The notes beneath the pieces are model-generated. The model was given only the letters and a program-made list of their open reading frames with translations. It was not told the origin of the DNA and ran no database searches. The position numbers were made by a program, and so were the translations under genes. Source: Giardia muris (taxonomy: Eukaryota > Fornicata > Diplomonadida > Hexamitidae). From it: DNA of 64,000 nucleotides. Of the stretch, positions 39,698 to 49,747 are shown in pieces. Numbering within the stretch: the stretch's first letter is position 1; each line of letters opens with the position of its first letter. The stretch covers positions 1,922,001-1,986,000 of the forward strand of contig CM016925.1 in assembly GCA_006247105.1 (NCBI GenBank), written 5' to 3'.

Positions 39698-41871
39698 GAC
39701 TCTCATATCTTACACCCACTGTCTTCGATATCAACGAAGTGCGTGGAGTGCCTGGCTGGACACTCTCAACCCTCCGAGTCCTGGGGATTATGCTCCACCG
39801 GGACGGACAGACGAAGGACGTGTGAACAGCTGGGGAGGAGCACTCTCAGTCCTATGCCCCCACTGGGAGAGGGAAGGGTTGTGGGCGTCCAGTCCTCTGA
39901 GGAAGAGTCCTCAGGGAGCCCGGGAGGCTTCCCCTGGGGGTCGATCACACCTCCCGCTTGACGGCCGGCTCTGGGAGGGGGCCAGCAGACAGGGACGTCC
40001 GCTCCTTGGCTCGGTGGGCCCTGGGCGTCCCAGTCAGAGAGGGGGAGATGCCTCCAGTCGACCGGGGGCTGGAGACTCTTTCGACAAGAAGGCCGATGTG
40101 CTTGGAGCCCTTCGGTCCTCCTCCTCAGAGAAGGGAGAGGGGAAGACTCGCTCCGGGATGTCCGAGGGAGGGGATGGTGGGGACTCGTCCATTGTCCGTT
40201 GGTGGTAGCAGTCCATTCGATCGGCCCCTCCCCGAGCAGCTGGTGGGCTCAGGCCGGGGAGCCGTGTGATTATCCCGTTCTCCTGAGGTGTCCAGGAACA
40301 ACCAGAACGGACCAGGATGTCCTGGAGAGCAGGCCCGAACCACGAGCATCGATCTGGCCCTCGACCTGTCAAGGAACGACGCACCGCCCTTTCGGAGAGC
40401 CCCGGTGGGACGCACGTCTGACCCCGTTCCTCGTCGGCTGGAAGCCGGGGGAGCCACGACCACTCGGAAGGACTCCTGCCTGTGGCTTCGAGCGGAGCAT
40501 AACTGCCGGGATCTGTTCCTCACGACCTGAAGCCGCCCCGGGCGTGGCTCATCTCCTCTCGATGGCCGGTGTACGATACCCCGGAGGTAAGGACAGTCGA
40601 GCAGTCCCTTGGGCCCGGGGTTGCACGATGAAGTCCTCCACAAGCGACCTCTTGGCCTCCCCTGTTTCTCCCTCCTCGTCTTTGTAGTCACAGAGAGGCC
40701 AGAAGGTCTGCATGGCCTGGGGCCGAGCCATCGGGGAGCAGAAGGACGCTTCTGACTTCTCAGTACGCAGAGGAGGCTGCAGGAACCGGCCACCAAAGAG
40801 CCCGCAAGTCGTAGGCCAGGCCGGCCCCGGAGGATCGTGTCGACTGGGCGCTTCTTGTTGGACTGCATGGCCGCCCAATGGGACTTCCTGGGCGTCTTCG
40901 GAACCCCCCTGCCCCTCGGTTCTCTGTGGTCCAGGACGTCCTGCTGGCTCCCACGATCCGAGCTGGGATGACCGCTGACCTCAGAGGCGTGGGGTGTCTG
41001 GACGGAAGCACAGCGTTGAGGAAACCTTCGACCGGTCTCCTTTCGGACTGGGAGACGAGCAACGGGGCAGCCACGGGGTCTTCTGGGCCGACTGGAAGCG
41101 ATGAAGTCTGTCCTTCAGAGTGGAGTCAGTGGCATACGAGCCCCCCCAACGTCCCAGACCATCAGCCCCGAAGACGAGGACCGAGCCTTCGTCTGAGCAT
41201 CGTCGTCGGTCCAGTCCTGACCGAGTACGCCAAGGACACTGCCTCCCTGTGCAGTCCCCAGGCGGATCGATGCCCAGGACGTTCCCCCACCAGAGGCGTC
41301 TTGAGGCATGCGAGACTGCTCAGGACTTCCGGATGCTGCGAGTCCCCTGTCAGGGATCGGCACGCCATCTCAACTATCAGCCGTGCTCCTCGTCCACCAG
41401 CGTGGTCCTGGACTGGTCCACATAGCACTCGCACAAGTGGGGCCGGGACAACCGGGGTGCTGATAGAGTTGTCCAGTGCCGAGGGATGTGATCACATGCT
41501 CCCCGTCGAAGCGGACCCCCGGGCCCTGTCATGGTCGGGCTTGTCCCTGAGGGCAGACGGCCACATGAGGTCATGAACCTGCCTGCAGAACGGCCTCTCC
41601 CCTCAACTCAAAGGCGTCCGATGTCCTCCAGATCCACGGGGGGAGTGAGTCCAGGACGGGGGATGGACCTTCGGACTATTCCCAAGTCGGATCTGTCCCG
41701 TCCTGCGGGATGTCCCTTCCCTCCTGACAATACCGTGACCCCTCTGGACGACCTCGAATGCCTCTTCCCACGGCCCGCTCTCGACTCCTTCCCACATCCC
41801 GACAGTCCTTCTGAGCCCTCTGTCTGGTACCAGCACACCCCGGAATCCCGCTTCGACCCTCTGCCGGTAGA
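39698..41871. other. GC-rich region without a credible gene (left arm)
   Basis: About 2.2 kb between the RING remnant and the VSP gene. Many long overlapping frames exist on both strands because stop codons are rare in GC-rich DNA, but none reads like a folded protein over its length. On the minus strand a short stretch resembles a retroelement RNase H (see 41115-41363). Otherwise I see decayed sequence only. Confidence 0.5.
41115..41363 (-). pseudogene. Possible retroelement RNase H relic (left arm)
   Basis: The minus-strand frame contains SWASIRLGT, then LGVLGQDWTDDDAQTKAR, then SSSSGLMVWDVGG. This follows the order and spacing of the Ty1/copia-type RNase H start (GI.L, then DADW..D...TR.STSG....GG). 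A stop codon ends the frame soon after, and the expected S-K-Q and SS..AE segments appear only in other frames. A YVDQ stretch (compare YVDD of reverse transcriptase) lies about 200 bp upstream in another frame. The evidence is a pattern match by eye over about 50 residues. Confidence 0.3.
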
Positions 41872-43656
41872 ATGTTCGTTTCACTCCTGCTCGTGGTGAA
41901 TGCCGTCCTCGCTGCCCAAGTAAGGGCCTCTCTTCCCGGCGACAACGAGCTCCGAAAAGTCAGAGACGGCGACTGCACCGCCTCCAACTGCAAGACGTGC
42001 GTCGCTGGCGAGACCGACAAGTGCGAGACCTGCAACGACGGCTATTACGCTGATATCAACAAAGCATGTCAGGCCTGCTCGGCTGGTTGTCAGGCCTGCT
42101 CCGATGCCAACACCTGCACGGCCTGTAAGGAAGGCTACTACCTCAACAACAACGCGTGCACGGCTTGTCCGACCAACTGTGCGACCTGCACGAACGCCAA
42201 CACCTGTCAGACTTGCAAGGCCGGATATCTCCTCGGAACCGGGAAGTGCGACGTCTGCGCTTCGGGCTACCTCCCAGATGCGAACAACGCCAACTGCTAC
42301 TCCTGTTCAGTCGAGAACTGCGTCCAGGCGAAAGCTGACGGCACCTGCTCCAAGTGCGGGCCCGCCTTCTTCCTTTCGGGGTCGGGCACCTCGGCAACTT
42401 GTGAGGCCTGCCCCACTGGGTGCGATCAGTGCGACACCGACACGAATCATCAAAACTGTGATACCGACAAGTGCTCTGAAGGGTTCTTCTATACTGCTAA
42501 CAGCGATACGACCAAGAACTACGGAACCTGCACGAAGTGCACCGTTGAGAACTGCAAAACCTGCTCATCTACAGCCTGCACCGCCTGCAAGGAGGGCTTC
42601 GGCCTCGTCGGATCCGACACCAAGACCTGCACCGCCTGCACCGTCCAGAATTGCGGGATCTGTAACGACGACGTGACCAAGTGCACGGGCTGCAAGGCGG
42701 GATTCGGGCCTGTCAAGAACGGCTCCGCCATCACGGCCTGCAACCAGTGCTCGACGGGATGCGAGAGCTGCCTCAACCTCGGCCTCGGGCTCGTCTGCGA
42801 CGTGTGCTCGAAGAGCAGCCAGGTCCCGGTCGACGATGAGTGCGTCGACGTGAACGCCAAGGTGTGCACAAAGGACCCCTCCTCCGGCTCCTGCGCCTCC
42901 TGCCTCAACGGATACATGTTCTACAACGGGGCCTGCCTCTCCCCCTACAAGGCGAGCTCGATGGGGATCTGCTCCAAGGACAACCAGTTCCTCGTCGGGG
43001 AGGCCCTCGTCTGCAAGGAGTGCAAGGCCGGGTTCGTCCCGATTGATGGGACCTGCACCCCGATCGGGGACATTAACAAGGGAACGAGGGCGGTGGGCGC
43101 CAACGACGTCTGCCTCAATGAGGCCGGGACCGACCCCGTCTCGACAACTGCTACAAAGTGCGGGAACTGCTCAACGAACTACTTCCTCTTCAATGGAGGC
43201 TGCTACCCAACAACCCAGGACTCCATCGGGGCGAGCCTCTGTCAGACGGCCGCTGATGGGAAGTGCTCTCAGGCTGCTGCTGGCTCCCCCTTCCCTCTCG
43301 ACACGACCTCAGGGACCTTCACCCTCTGCCCGGCCGGGTGCGGTCAGTGCACCTCGAACAACAATGCCCTCACCTGCACTAACTGCTCCATCGGATACTA
43401 CAACTCGGCCTCTGGGGGCACCTTCAACTGCACGGCCTGCCCTTCAGGATGCACGGTCTGCACCGATGCGACCACCTGCACGACCTGCTGGAATGGAAAT
43501 AGCCCCGACACCAGTGGGAAGTGTCCCCCTCCCCCCTCCTCCAGTTCTTCGGGGCTCTCGGGGGGTGCCATTGCGGGGATCGTCATCGCCGTCCTGCTGG
43601 TCCTGGGAGGTCTCGGGGGCTTCCTCGGTTGGTGGTTCGGATGCAGGGGGAAGTGA
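41872..43656 (+). CDS. Variant-specific surface protein (left-arm copy)
   Basis: A 594-residue type I membrane protein of the trophozoite surface coat. A signal peptide (MFVSLLLVVNAVLAA) is followed by about 545 residues with roughly thirty CxxC pairs in repeats of the C..C..G(Y/F) kind, a GGCY motif (FNGGCYPTT), a Ser/Pro stretch, one Gly/Val/Leu-rich membrane helix near 562-588 and the cytoplasmic tail CRGK. The lysine-containing tail is a palmitoylation and trafficking signal in VSPs. G. intestinalis VSPs end CRGKA; here the stop follows K. The ATG context AGAATGTT resembles the initiator described for VSP genes. AGTGAA, a Giardia poly(A) signal, overlaps the stop codon. Confidence 0.95.
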   Translation: MFVSLLLVVNAVLAAQVRASLPGDNELRKVRDGDCTASNCKTCVAGETDKCETCNDGYYADINKACQACSAGCQACSDANTCTACKEGYYLNNNACTACPTNCATCTNANTCQTCKAGYLLGTGKCDVCASGYLPDANNANCYSCSVENCVQAKADGTCSKCGPAFFLSGSGTSATCEACPTGCDQCDTDTNHQNCDTDKCSEGFFYTANSDTTKNYGTCTKCTVENCKTCSSTACTACKEGFGLVGSDTKTCTACTVQNCGICNDDVTKCTGCKAGFGPVKNGSAITACNQCSTGCESCLNLGLGLVCDVCSKSSQVPVDDECVDVNAKVCTKDPSSGSCASCLNGYMFYNGACLSPYKASSMGICSKDNQFLVGEALVCKECKAGFVPIDGTCTPIGDINKGTRAVGANDVCLNEAGTDPVSTTATKCGNCSTNYFLFNGGCYPTTQDSIGASLCQTAADGKCSQAAAGSPFPLDTTSGTFTLCPAGCGQCTSNNNALTCTNCSIGYYNSASGGTFNCTACPSGCTVCTDATTCTTCWNGNSPDTSGKCPPPPSSSSSGLSGGAIAGIVIAVLLVLGGLGGFLGWWFGCRGK

Positions 43657-43661
43657 GTGAA
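43656..43661 (+). terminator. Poly(A) signal of the left VSP gene
   Basis: AGTGAA matches the Giardia AGTRAA polyadenylation signal and overlaps the last base of the TGA stop. The inverted-repeat arm ends 11 bases later, so both VSP copies keep this signal. Confidence 0.6.
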
Positions 43662-43672
43662 TGGTGAAGGGG

Positions 43673-45298
43673 GGAGGAAGCACGATGATGTCCGGGAGGT
43701 GCAGACATGGGATCTGGACACCAAAGCGTCCTGGGAGTGCTCGGATGACCCGGAGGCCCGTGTCCCTGCAAGGCCTCCCTGTCGTCGGGGACGGATTCGC
43801 CACCTGGGATGGTGAGAGGTGCTCCTCTTGGGGCGGGGTGGTAGTCATCCCCGCGGGCCTGGAGGCACGAGTAGGGCTGTGGAGGAGTGAACGGACGTGG
43901 GGCCTCTGTCCGCCCGGGGAGACCGTTCCGAGAGGTCCTCTTGTGCCCATTCGAGGATGGGGCGTCGGGGGAGGTGTATTCAGGCGGGGAGGAGGGGATT
44001 GATGGTTGATGCTCAAAAATGCCCCTCACTGAGTTGATGGAGGCAGTCAGGAGGGGAGACCTCGAAGGCTGAAAAGGAATTTCCATGAGGTTGGGAAGAG
44101 GAACGAAAGTGGCAGCACGGCCCTGATGTGGGCAGTAGGGGAAGGCTATTCTAACTTCATCCCCCTCCTCGAGAAGAGGTTGGAATGAGGGACAACCGAG
44201 GACGGACCGCACTGATGTGGGCCCCCTTCACTGGCAAGACAGACTACGTTCGACCCCTCCTCTCTGAATCAGGGAAGCAAACGACGAAGAATAGTAGGTT
44301 TACCTCAGATGGCAGAATGGTCTTCTTCCCTTCCGGAACGACTGCTCTCATGATGGCAGCCCACGAGAACTATCCCGAGGTCGTTGAACTCCTCTTCCCA
44401 TGAGCAGGGACTGACTCCAAAGGCCACACAGATGGCATGCGAACAACAGTCCAGACGAAGACGACTTCACTCGGGTCCGCCAGCTCCTCGAGAATGAGAG
44501 ATCAGAACGCATCCCTCCCCCGAAGGAATCACTACTGCTTCTGATGTCTGCAGTGGCCGGGGACGTCGGGGGAGTCAGGAACACTACACTGGGCATCGAG
44601 GCTCATGGGATGGAGCCCTGATGATGGCCGCCTCTCACGGACGTCCCGCATCTGTCCGCCTGCTCCTCCCACTCGAGGGGGCTGTTCAACAACCGGAAGG
44701 AGACGGCCCTTCTGCTTGCACTCCAGGAGGGCCGGGTCGAGTGCAAGACTCCTGGCGGACGAGGCGGCAGTCCACGAAGGGGACGGAAGAATGCACATCG
44801 AGGGGATCCGAGAGCTTGTTCGGGAGCAGTCTGACTCACTCCTATCAAGGACGTATCGAGCAGTTGCAGATGCCCTGGAGGAGGCGGTCATGCGGAAGGT
44901 ACGGGAGAGGCTGGAGATACTCAGCCCGCACCACGTCCTGGCCCTCCTGTCCCCAATTGAGCAGTCGGAGGCCCGGGAGCTCAGAGAGATGGTCTGGTCG
45001 GCACTACCTCTGCGAGCCCGGAGCACTGGACGACGCCTTCTGTGAGGACGAGATGGTTGACGGGTGCGTCGTCTGCCTCTCGCGCCAGAAGGACGCGGTC
45101 ATCCTTCCCTGCCGGCACCTCGTCGTCTGTGCGGACCGGATCGAGCACTGCTGTCCGTACTGCCGGGGGAAGGCCGACGAGGCCCTTGTCGTCGAGTATC
45201 CTGAGTGGCCGGATGCGTAGCCATATGACCCCCTCTCCGTCCATCCAGATGAGCTGGAGGTCTATAATGAGCTCGATGTCACCTCTCGCTCCAGGTCT
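43673..45298. other. Unique spacer between the inverted-repeat arms
   Basis: These 1,626 bp separate the two arms. The first 400 bp (to about 44088) are GC-rich and hold nothing I recognise. The remainder is the ankyrin-RING pseudogene at 44089-45220. The spacer itself has no dyad symmetry that I can see; it would form the loop if the arms paired. Confidence 0.9.
44089..45220 (+). pseudogene. Frameshifted ankyrin-RING gene in the spacer
   Basis: Ankyrin units STALMWAVGEGYSNFIPLL, RGRTALMWAPFTGKTDYV and TTALMMAAHENYPEVVELL are followed by the linker DFTRVRQLLENERSERIPPP, further units (LLLMSAVAGDVGGV, LMMAASHGRPASVRLLLPLE), a helical stretch in a second frame (LVREQSDSLLSRTYRAVA) and, in a third switch, a C3HC4 RING: CVVCLSRQKD, LPCRHLVVCADRI, CCPYC. 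Several stops and at least three frame changes interrupt it. It is the fullest copy of the ankyrin-RING family whose fragments also lie in the arms. Confidence 0.7.
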
Positions 45299-45309
45299 CC
45301 CCTTCACCA

Positions 45310-45315
45310 TTCACT
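45310..45315 (-). terminator. Poly(A) signal of the right VSP gene
   Basis: AGTGAA on the minus strand, overlapping the last base of the stop codon, in mirror position to 43656-43661. Confidence 0.6.
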
Positions 45316-47099
45316 CACTTCCCCCTGCATCCGAACCACCAACCGAGGAAGCCCCCGAGACCTCCCAGGACCAGCAGGACGGCGATGACGATCCCCGCAA
45401 TGGCACCCCCCGAGAGCCCCGAAGAACTGGAGGAGGGGGGAGGGGGACACTTCCCACTGGTGTCGGGGCTATTTCCATTCCAGCAGGTCGTGCAGGTGGT
45501 CGCATCGGTGCAGACCGTGCATCCTGAAGGGCAGGCCGTGCAGTTGAAGGTGCCCCCAGAGGCCGAGTTGTAGTATCCGATGGAGCAGTTAGTGCAGGTG
45601 AGGGCATTGTTGTTCGAGGTGCACTGACCGCACCCGGCCGGGCAGAGGGTGAAGGTCCCTGAGGTCGTGTCGAGAGGGAAGGGGGAGCCAGCAGCAGCCT
45701 GAGAGCACTTCCCATCAGCGGCCGTCTGACAGAGGCTCGCCCCGATGGAGTCCTGGGTTGTTGGGTAGCAGCCTCCATTGAAGAGGAAGTAGTTCGTTGA
45801 GCAGTTCCCGCACTTTGTAGCAGTTGTCGAGACGGGGTCGGTCCCGGCCTCATTGAGGCAGACGTCGTTGGCGCCCACCGCCCTCGTTCCCTTGTTAATG
45901 TCCCCGATCGGGGTGCAGGTCCCATCAATCGGGACGAACCCGGCCTTGCACTCCTTGCAGACGAGGGCCTCCCCGACGAGGAACTGGTTGTCCTTGGAGC
46001 AGATCCCCATCGAGCTCGCCTTGTAGGGGGAGAGGCAGGCCCCGTTGTAGAACATGTATCCGTTGAGGCAGGAGGCGCAGGAGCCGGAGGAGGGGTCCTT
46101 TGTGCACACCTTGGCGTTCACGTCGACGCACTCATCGTCGACCGGGACCTGGCTGCTCTTCGAGCACACGTCGCAGACGAGCCCGAGGCCGAGGTTGAGG
46201 CAGCTCTCGCATCCCGTCGAGCACTGGTTGCAGGCCGTGATGGCGGAGCCGTTCTTGACAGGCCCGAATCCCGCCTTGCAGCCCGTGCACTTGGTCACGT
46301 CGTCGTTACAGATCCCGCAATTCTGGACGGTGCAGGCGGTGCAGGTCTTGGTGTCGGATCCGACGAGGCCGAAGCCCTCCTTGCAGGCGGTGCAGGCTGT
46401 AGATGAGCAGGTTTTGCAGTTCTCAACGGTGCACTTCGTGCAGGTTCCGTAGTTCTTGGTCGTATCGCTGTTAGCAGTATAGAAGAACCCTTCAGAGCAC
46501 TTGTCGGTATCACAGTTTTGATGATTCGTGTCGGTGTCGCACTGATCGCACCCAGTGGGGCAGGCCTCACAAGTTGCCGAGGTGCCCGACCCCGAAAGGA
46601 AGAAGGCGGGCCCGCACTTGGAGCAGGTGCCGTCAGCTTTCGCCTGGACGCAGTTCTCGACTGAACAGGAGTAGCAGTTGGCGTTGTTCGCATCTGGGAG
46701 GTAGCCCGAAGCGCAGACGTCGCACTTCCCGGTTCCGAGGAGATATCCGGCCTTGCAAGTCTGACAGGTGTTGGCGTTCGTGCAGGTCGCACAGTTGGTC
46801 GGACAAGCCGTGCACGCGTTGTTGTTGAGGTAGTAGCCTTCCTTACAGGCCGTGCAGGTGTTGGCATCGGAGCAGGCCTGACAACCAGCCGAGCAGGCCT
46901 GACATGCTTTGTTGATATCAGCGTAATAGCCGTCGTTGCAGGTCTCGCACTTGTCGGTCTCGCCAGCGACGCACGTCTTGCAGTTGGAGGCGGTGCAGTC
47001 GCCGTCTCTGACTTTTCGGAGCTCGTTGTCGCCGGGAAGAGAGGCCCTTACTTGGGCAGCGAGGACGGCATTCACCACGAGCAGGAGTGAAACGAACAT
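45315..47099 (-). CDS. Variant-specific surface protein (right-arm copy)
   Basis: The encoded 594-residue protein is identical to that at 41872-43656: signal peptide, about thirty CxxC pairs, GGCY, membrane helix and CRGK end. The two genes face each other tail to tail across the 1,626-bp spacer. As both keep start context, frame and poly(A) signal, neither looks inactivated. Having the same VSP twice does not add antigenic variety, which suggests that the duplication is very recent or is kept uniform by gene conversion. Confidence 0.95.
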   Translation of the reverse strand: MFVSLLLVVNAVLAAQVRASLPGDNELRKVRDGDCTASNCKTCVAGETDKCETCNDGYYADINKACQACSAGCQACSDANTCTACKEGYYLNNNACTACPTNCATCTNANTCQTCKAGYLLGTGKCDVCASGYLPDANNANCYSCSVENCVQAKADGTCSKCGPAFFLSGSGTSATCEACPTGCDQCDTDTNHQNCDTDKCSEGFFYTANSDTTKNYGTCTKCTVENCKTCSSTACTACKEGFGLVGSDTKTCTACTVQNCGICNDDVTKCTGCKAGFGPVKNGSAITACNQCSTGCESCLNLGLGLVCDVCSKSSQVPVDDECVDVNAKVCTKDPSSGSCASCLNGYMFYNGACLSPYKASSMGICSKDNQFLVGEALVCKECKAGFVPIDGTCTPIGDINKGTRAVGANDVCLNEAGTDPVSTTATKCGNCSTNYFLFNGGCYPTTQDSIGASLCQTAADGKCSQAAAGSPFPLDTTSGTFTLCPAGCGQCTSNNNALTCTNCSIGYYNSASGGTFNCTACPSGCTVCTDATTCTTCWNGNSPDTSGKCPPPPSSSSSGLSGGAIAGIVIAVLLVLGGLGGFLGWWFGCRGK

Positions 47100-49273
47100 T
47101 CTACCGGCAGAGGGTCGAAGCGGGATTCCGGGGTGTGCTGGTACCAGACAGAGGGCTCAGAAGGACTGTCGGGATGTGGGAAGGAGTCGAGAGCGGGCCG
47201 TGGGAAGAGGCATTCGAGGTCGTCCAGAGGGGTCACGGTATTGTCAGGAGGGAAGGGACATCCCGCAGGACGGGACAGATCCGACTTGGGAATAGTCCGA
47301 AGGTCCATCCCCCGTCCTGGACTCACTCCCCCCGTGGATCTGGAGGACATCGGACGCCTTTGAGTTGAGGGGAGAGGCCGTTCTGCAGGCAGGTTCATGA
47401 CCTCATGTGGCCGTCTGCCCTCAGGGACAAGCCCGACCATGACAGGGCCCGGGGGTCCGCTTCGACGGGGAGCATGTGATCACATCCCTCGGCACTGGAC
47501 AACTCTATCAGCACCCCGGTTGTCCCGGCCCCACTTGTGCGAGTGCTATGTGGACCAGTCCAGGACCACGCTGGTGGACGAGGAGCACGGCTGATAGTTG
47601 AGATGGCGTGCCGATCCCTGACAGGGGACTCGCAGCATCCGGAAGTCCTGAGCAGTCTCGCATGCCTCAAGACGCCTCTGGTGGGGGAACGTCCTGGGCA
47701 TCGATCCGCCTGGGGACTGCACAGGGAGGCAGTGTCCTTGGCGTACTCGGTCAGGACTGGACCGACGACGATGCTCAGACGAAGGCTCGGTCCTCGTCTT
47801 CGGGGCTGATGGTCTGGGACGTTGGGGGGGCTCGTATGCCACTGACTCCACTCTGAAGGACAGACTTCATCGCTTCCAGTCGGCCCAGAAGACCCCGTGG
47901 CTGCCCCGTTGCTCGTCTCCCAGTCCGAAAGGAGACCGGTCGAAGGTTTCCTCAACGCTGTGCTTCCGTCCAGACACCCCACGCCTCTGAGGTCAGCGGT
48001 CATCCCAGCTCGGATCGTGGGAGCCAGCAGGACGTCCTGGACCACAGAGAACCGAGGGGCAGGGGGGTTCCGAAGACGCCCAGGAAGTCCCATTGGGCGG
48101 CCATGCAGTCCAACAAGAAGCGCCCAGTCGACACGATCCTCCGGGGCCGGCCTGGCCTACGACTTGCGGGCTCTTTGGTGGCCGGTTCCTGCAGCCTCCT
48201 CTGCGTACTGAGAAGTCAGAAGCGTCCTTCTGCTCCCCGATGGCTCGGCCCCAGGCCATGCAGACCTTCTGGCCTCTCTGTGACTACAAAGACGAGGAGG
48301 GAGAAACAGGGGAGGCCAAGAGGTCGCTTGTGGAGGACTTCATCGTGCAACCCCGGGCCCAAGGGACTGCTCGACTGTCCTTACCTCCGGGGTATCGTAC
48401 ACCGGCCATCGAGAGGAGATGAGCCACGCCCGGGGCGGCTTCAGGTCGTGAGGAACAGATCCCGGCAGTTATGCTCCGCTCGAAGCCACAGGCAGGAGTC
48501 CTTCCGAGTGGTCGTGGCTCCCCCGGCTTCCAGCCGACGAGGAACGGGGTCAGACGTGCGTCCCACCGGGGCTCTCCGAAAGGGCGGTGCGTCGTTCCTT
48601 GACAGGTCGAGGGCCAGATCGATGCTCGTGGTTCGGGCCTGCTCTCCAGGACATCCTGGTCCGTTCTGGTTGTTCCTGGACACCTCAGGAGAACGGGATA
48701 ATCACACGGCTCCCCGGCCTGAGCCCACCAGCTGCTCGGGGAGGGGCCGATCGAATGGACTGCTACCACCAACGGACAATGGACGAGTCCCCACCATCCC
48801 CTCCCTCGGACATCCCGGAGCGAGTCTTCCCCTCTCCCTTCTCTGAGGAGGAGGACCGAAGGGCTCCAAGCACATCGGCCTTCTTGTCGAAAGAGTCTCC
48901 AGCCCCCGGTCGACTGGAGGCATCTCCCCCTCTCTGACTGGGACGCCCAGGGCCCACCGAGCCAAGGAGCGGACGTCCCTGTCTGCTGGCCCCCTCCCAG
49001 AGCCGGCCGTCAAGCGGGAGGTGTGATCGACCCCCAGGGGAAGCCTCCCGGGCTCCCTGAGGACTCTTCCTCAGAGGACTGGACGCCCACAACCCTTCCC
49101 TCTCCCAGTGGGGGCATAGGACTGAGAGTGCTCCTCCCCAGCTGTTCACACGTCCTTCGTCTGTCCGTCCCGGTGGAGCATAATCCCCAGGACTCGGAGG
49201 GTTGAGAGTGTCCAGCCAGGCACTCCACGCACTTCGTTGATATCGAAGACAGTGGGTGTAAGATATGAGAGTC
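47100..49273. other. GC-rich region without a credible gene (right arm)
   Basis: Mirror copy of 39698-41871, 2.2 kb upstream of the right VSP gene. Long but implausible frames on both strands; the possible RNase H relic at 47608-47856 is the only recognisable trace. Confidence 0.5.
47608..47856 (+). pseudogene. Possible retroelement RNase H relic (right arm)
   Basis: Mirror copy of 41115-41363. In plus-strand frame: LGTAQGGSVLGVLGQDW then TDDDAQTKARSSSSG, followed by GG and a stop. A stretch with CECYVDQSR ends about 50 bp upstream of the DW motif's frame start, in another frame. Confidence 0.3.
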
Positions 49274-49674
49274 CTAGAGGTACACCTTGACGGTGCTCTC
49301 GACGGGAGTCCTGCAGAACGGGCAGGTCTGGTTCATGATCTGCTTTGCACAGATGGAGCAGGCGCAGAGGTGATTGCAGGGCTGGAGAAGTGTGTCCTTC
49401 GGATTCGTGAGGCAGATGACACAGGTCATCCCCTCTGGAAGGCTCCTGGACGAGGAGAGCTCCCTGACGCCTCTTCGGTTGGCTGCTCCAGGGGTCGGGG
49501 GAGGGATCCGTTCCAAGCCCTCGTACTCGAGGAGCTCGTGGACCCGGGAGTAGTGGCCTCTCAATGCCTTCCCATTGTAGGCGTACCACTTGGCTGCGTG
49601 TTCCTCATCCCTTGGGGAGGGTCCTTCGCCCTCTCCTGGAGACAGTCAAGGAGGAAGGCCTCCAGCTTCACTTG
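49274..49674 (-). pseudogene. RING-finger fragment (right arm)
   Basis: Mirror copy of 39297-39697: an intact C3HC4 RING with the upstream linker LLEYEGLERIPPP, no ATG in frame, and a likely frameshift upstream. Confidence 0.55.
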
Positions 49675-49747
49675 TCCTCGCCTTCCGGACTGATGGGCAG
49701 GACCGCCTGATCCATTGAGGCTCTTGGGTCGCCATCTAGGACTCGGA

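Larger units (their letters stand above)
34617..43672. repeat. Left arm of a 9,056-bp inverted repeat
   Basis: Every position x in this arm pairs with 88,971 - x in the right arm. Identity starts at CAACATCCTGG (34617) and ends at 43672, 16 bases after the VSP stop. All pairs of open frames in the two arms have the same length and protein, and non-coding stretches I compared by eye are also identical. The outer end lies inside the 934-residue gene and 105 bp after the dynein processing motif. It is either a very recent inverted duplication, arms kept identical by gene conversion, or an assembly fold. Confidence 0.95.

Noticed and set aside
40125..41576. Long overlapping frames on both strands (up to 247 codons), with mirror copies at 47395-48846
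   Set aside because: They are rich in Arg, Pro, Ser and Gly, lack any domain pattern and exist because GC-rich DNA has few stops.
43673..44088. 113-codon frame at the start of the spacer (43661-44002)
   Set aside because: Gly/Arg/Trp-rich with no ordered pattern; the frame begins in the VSP 3' flank.
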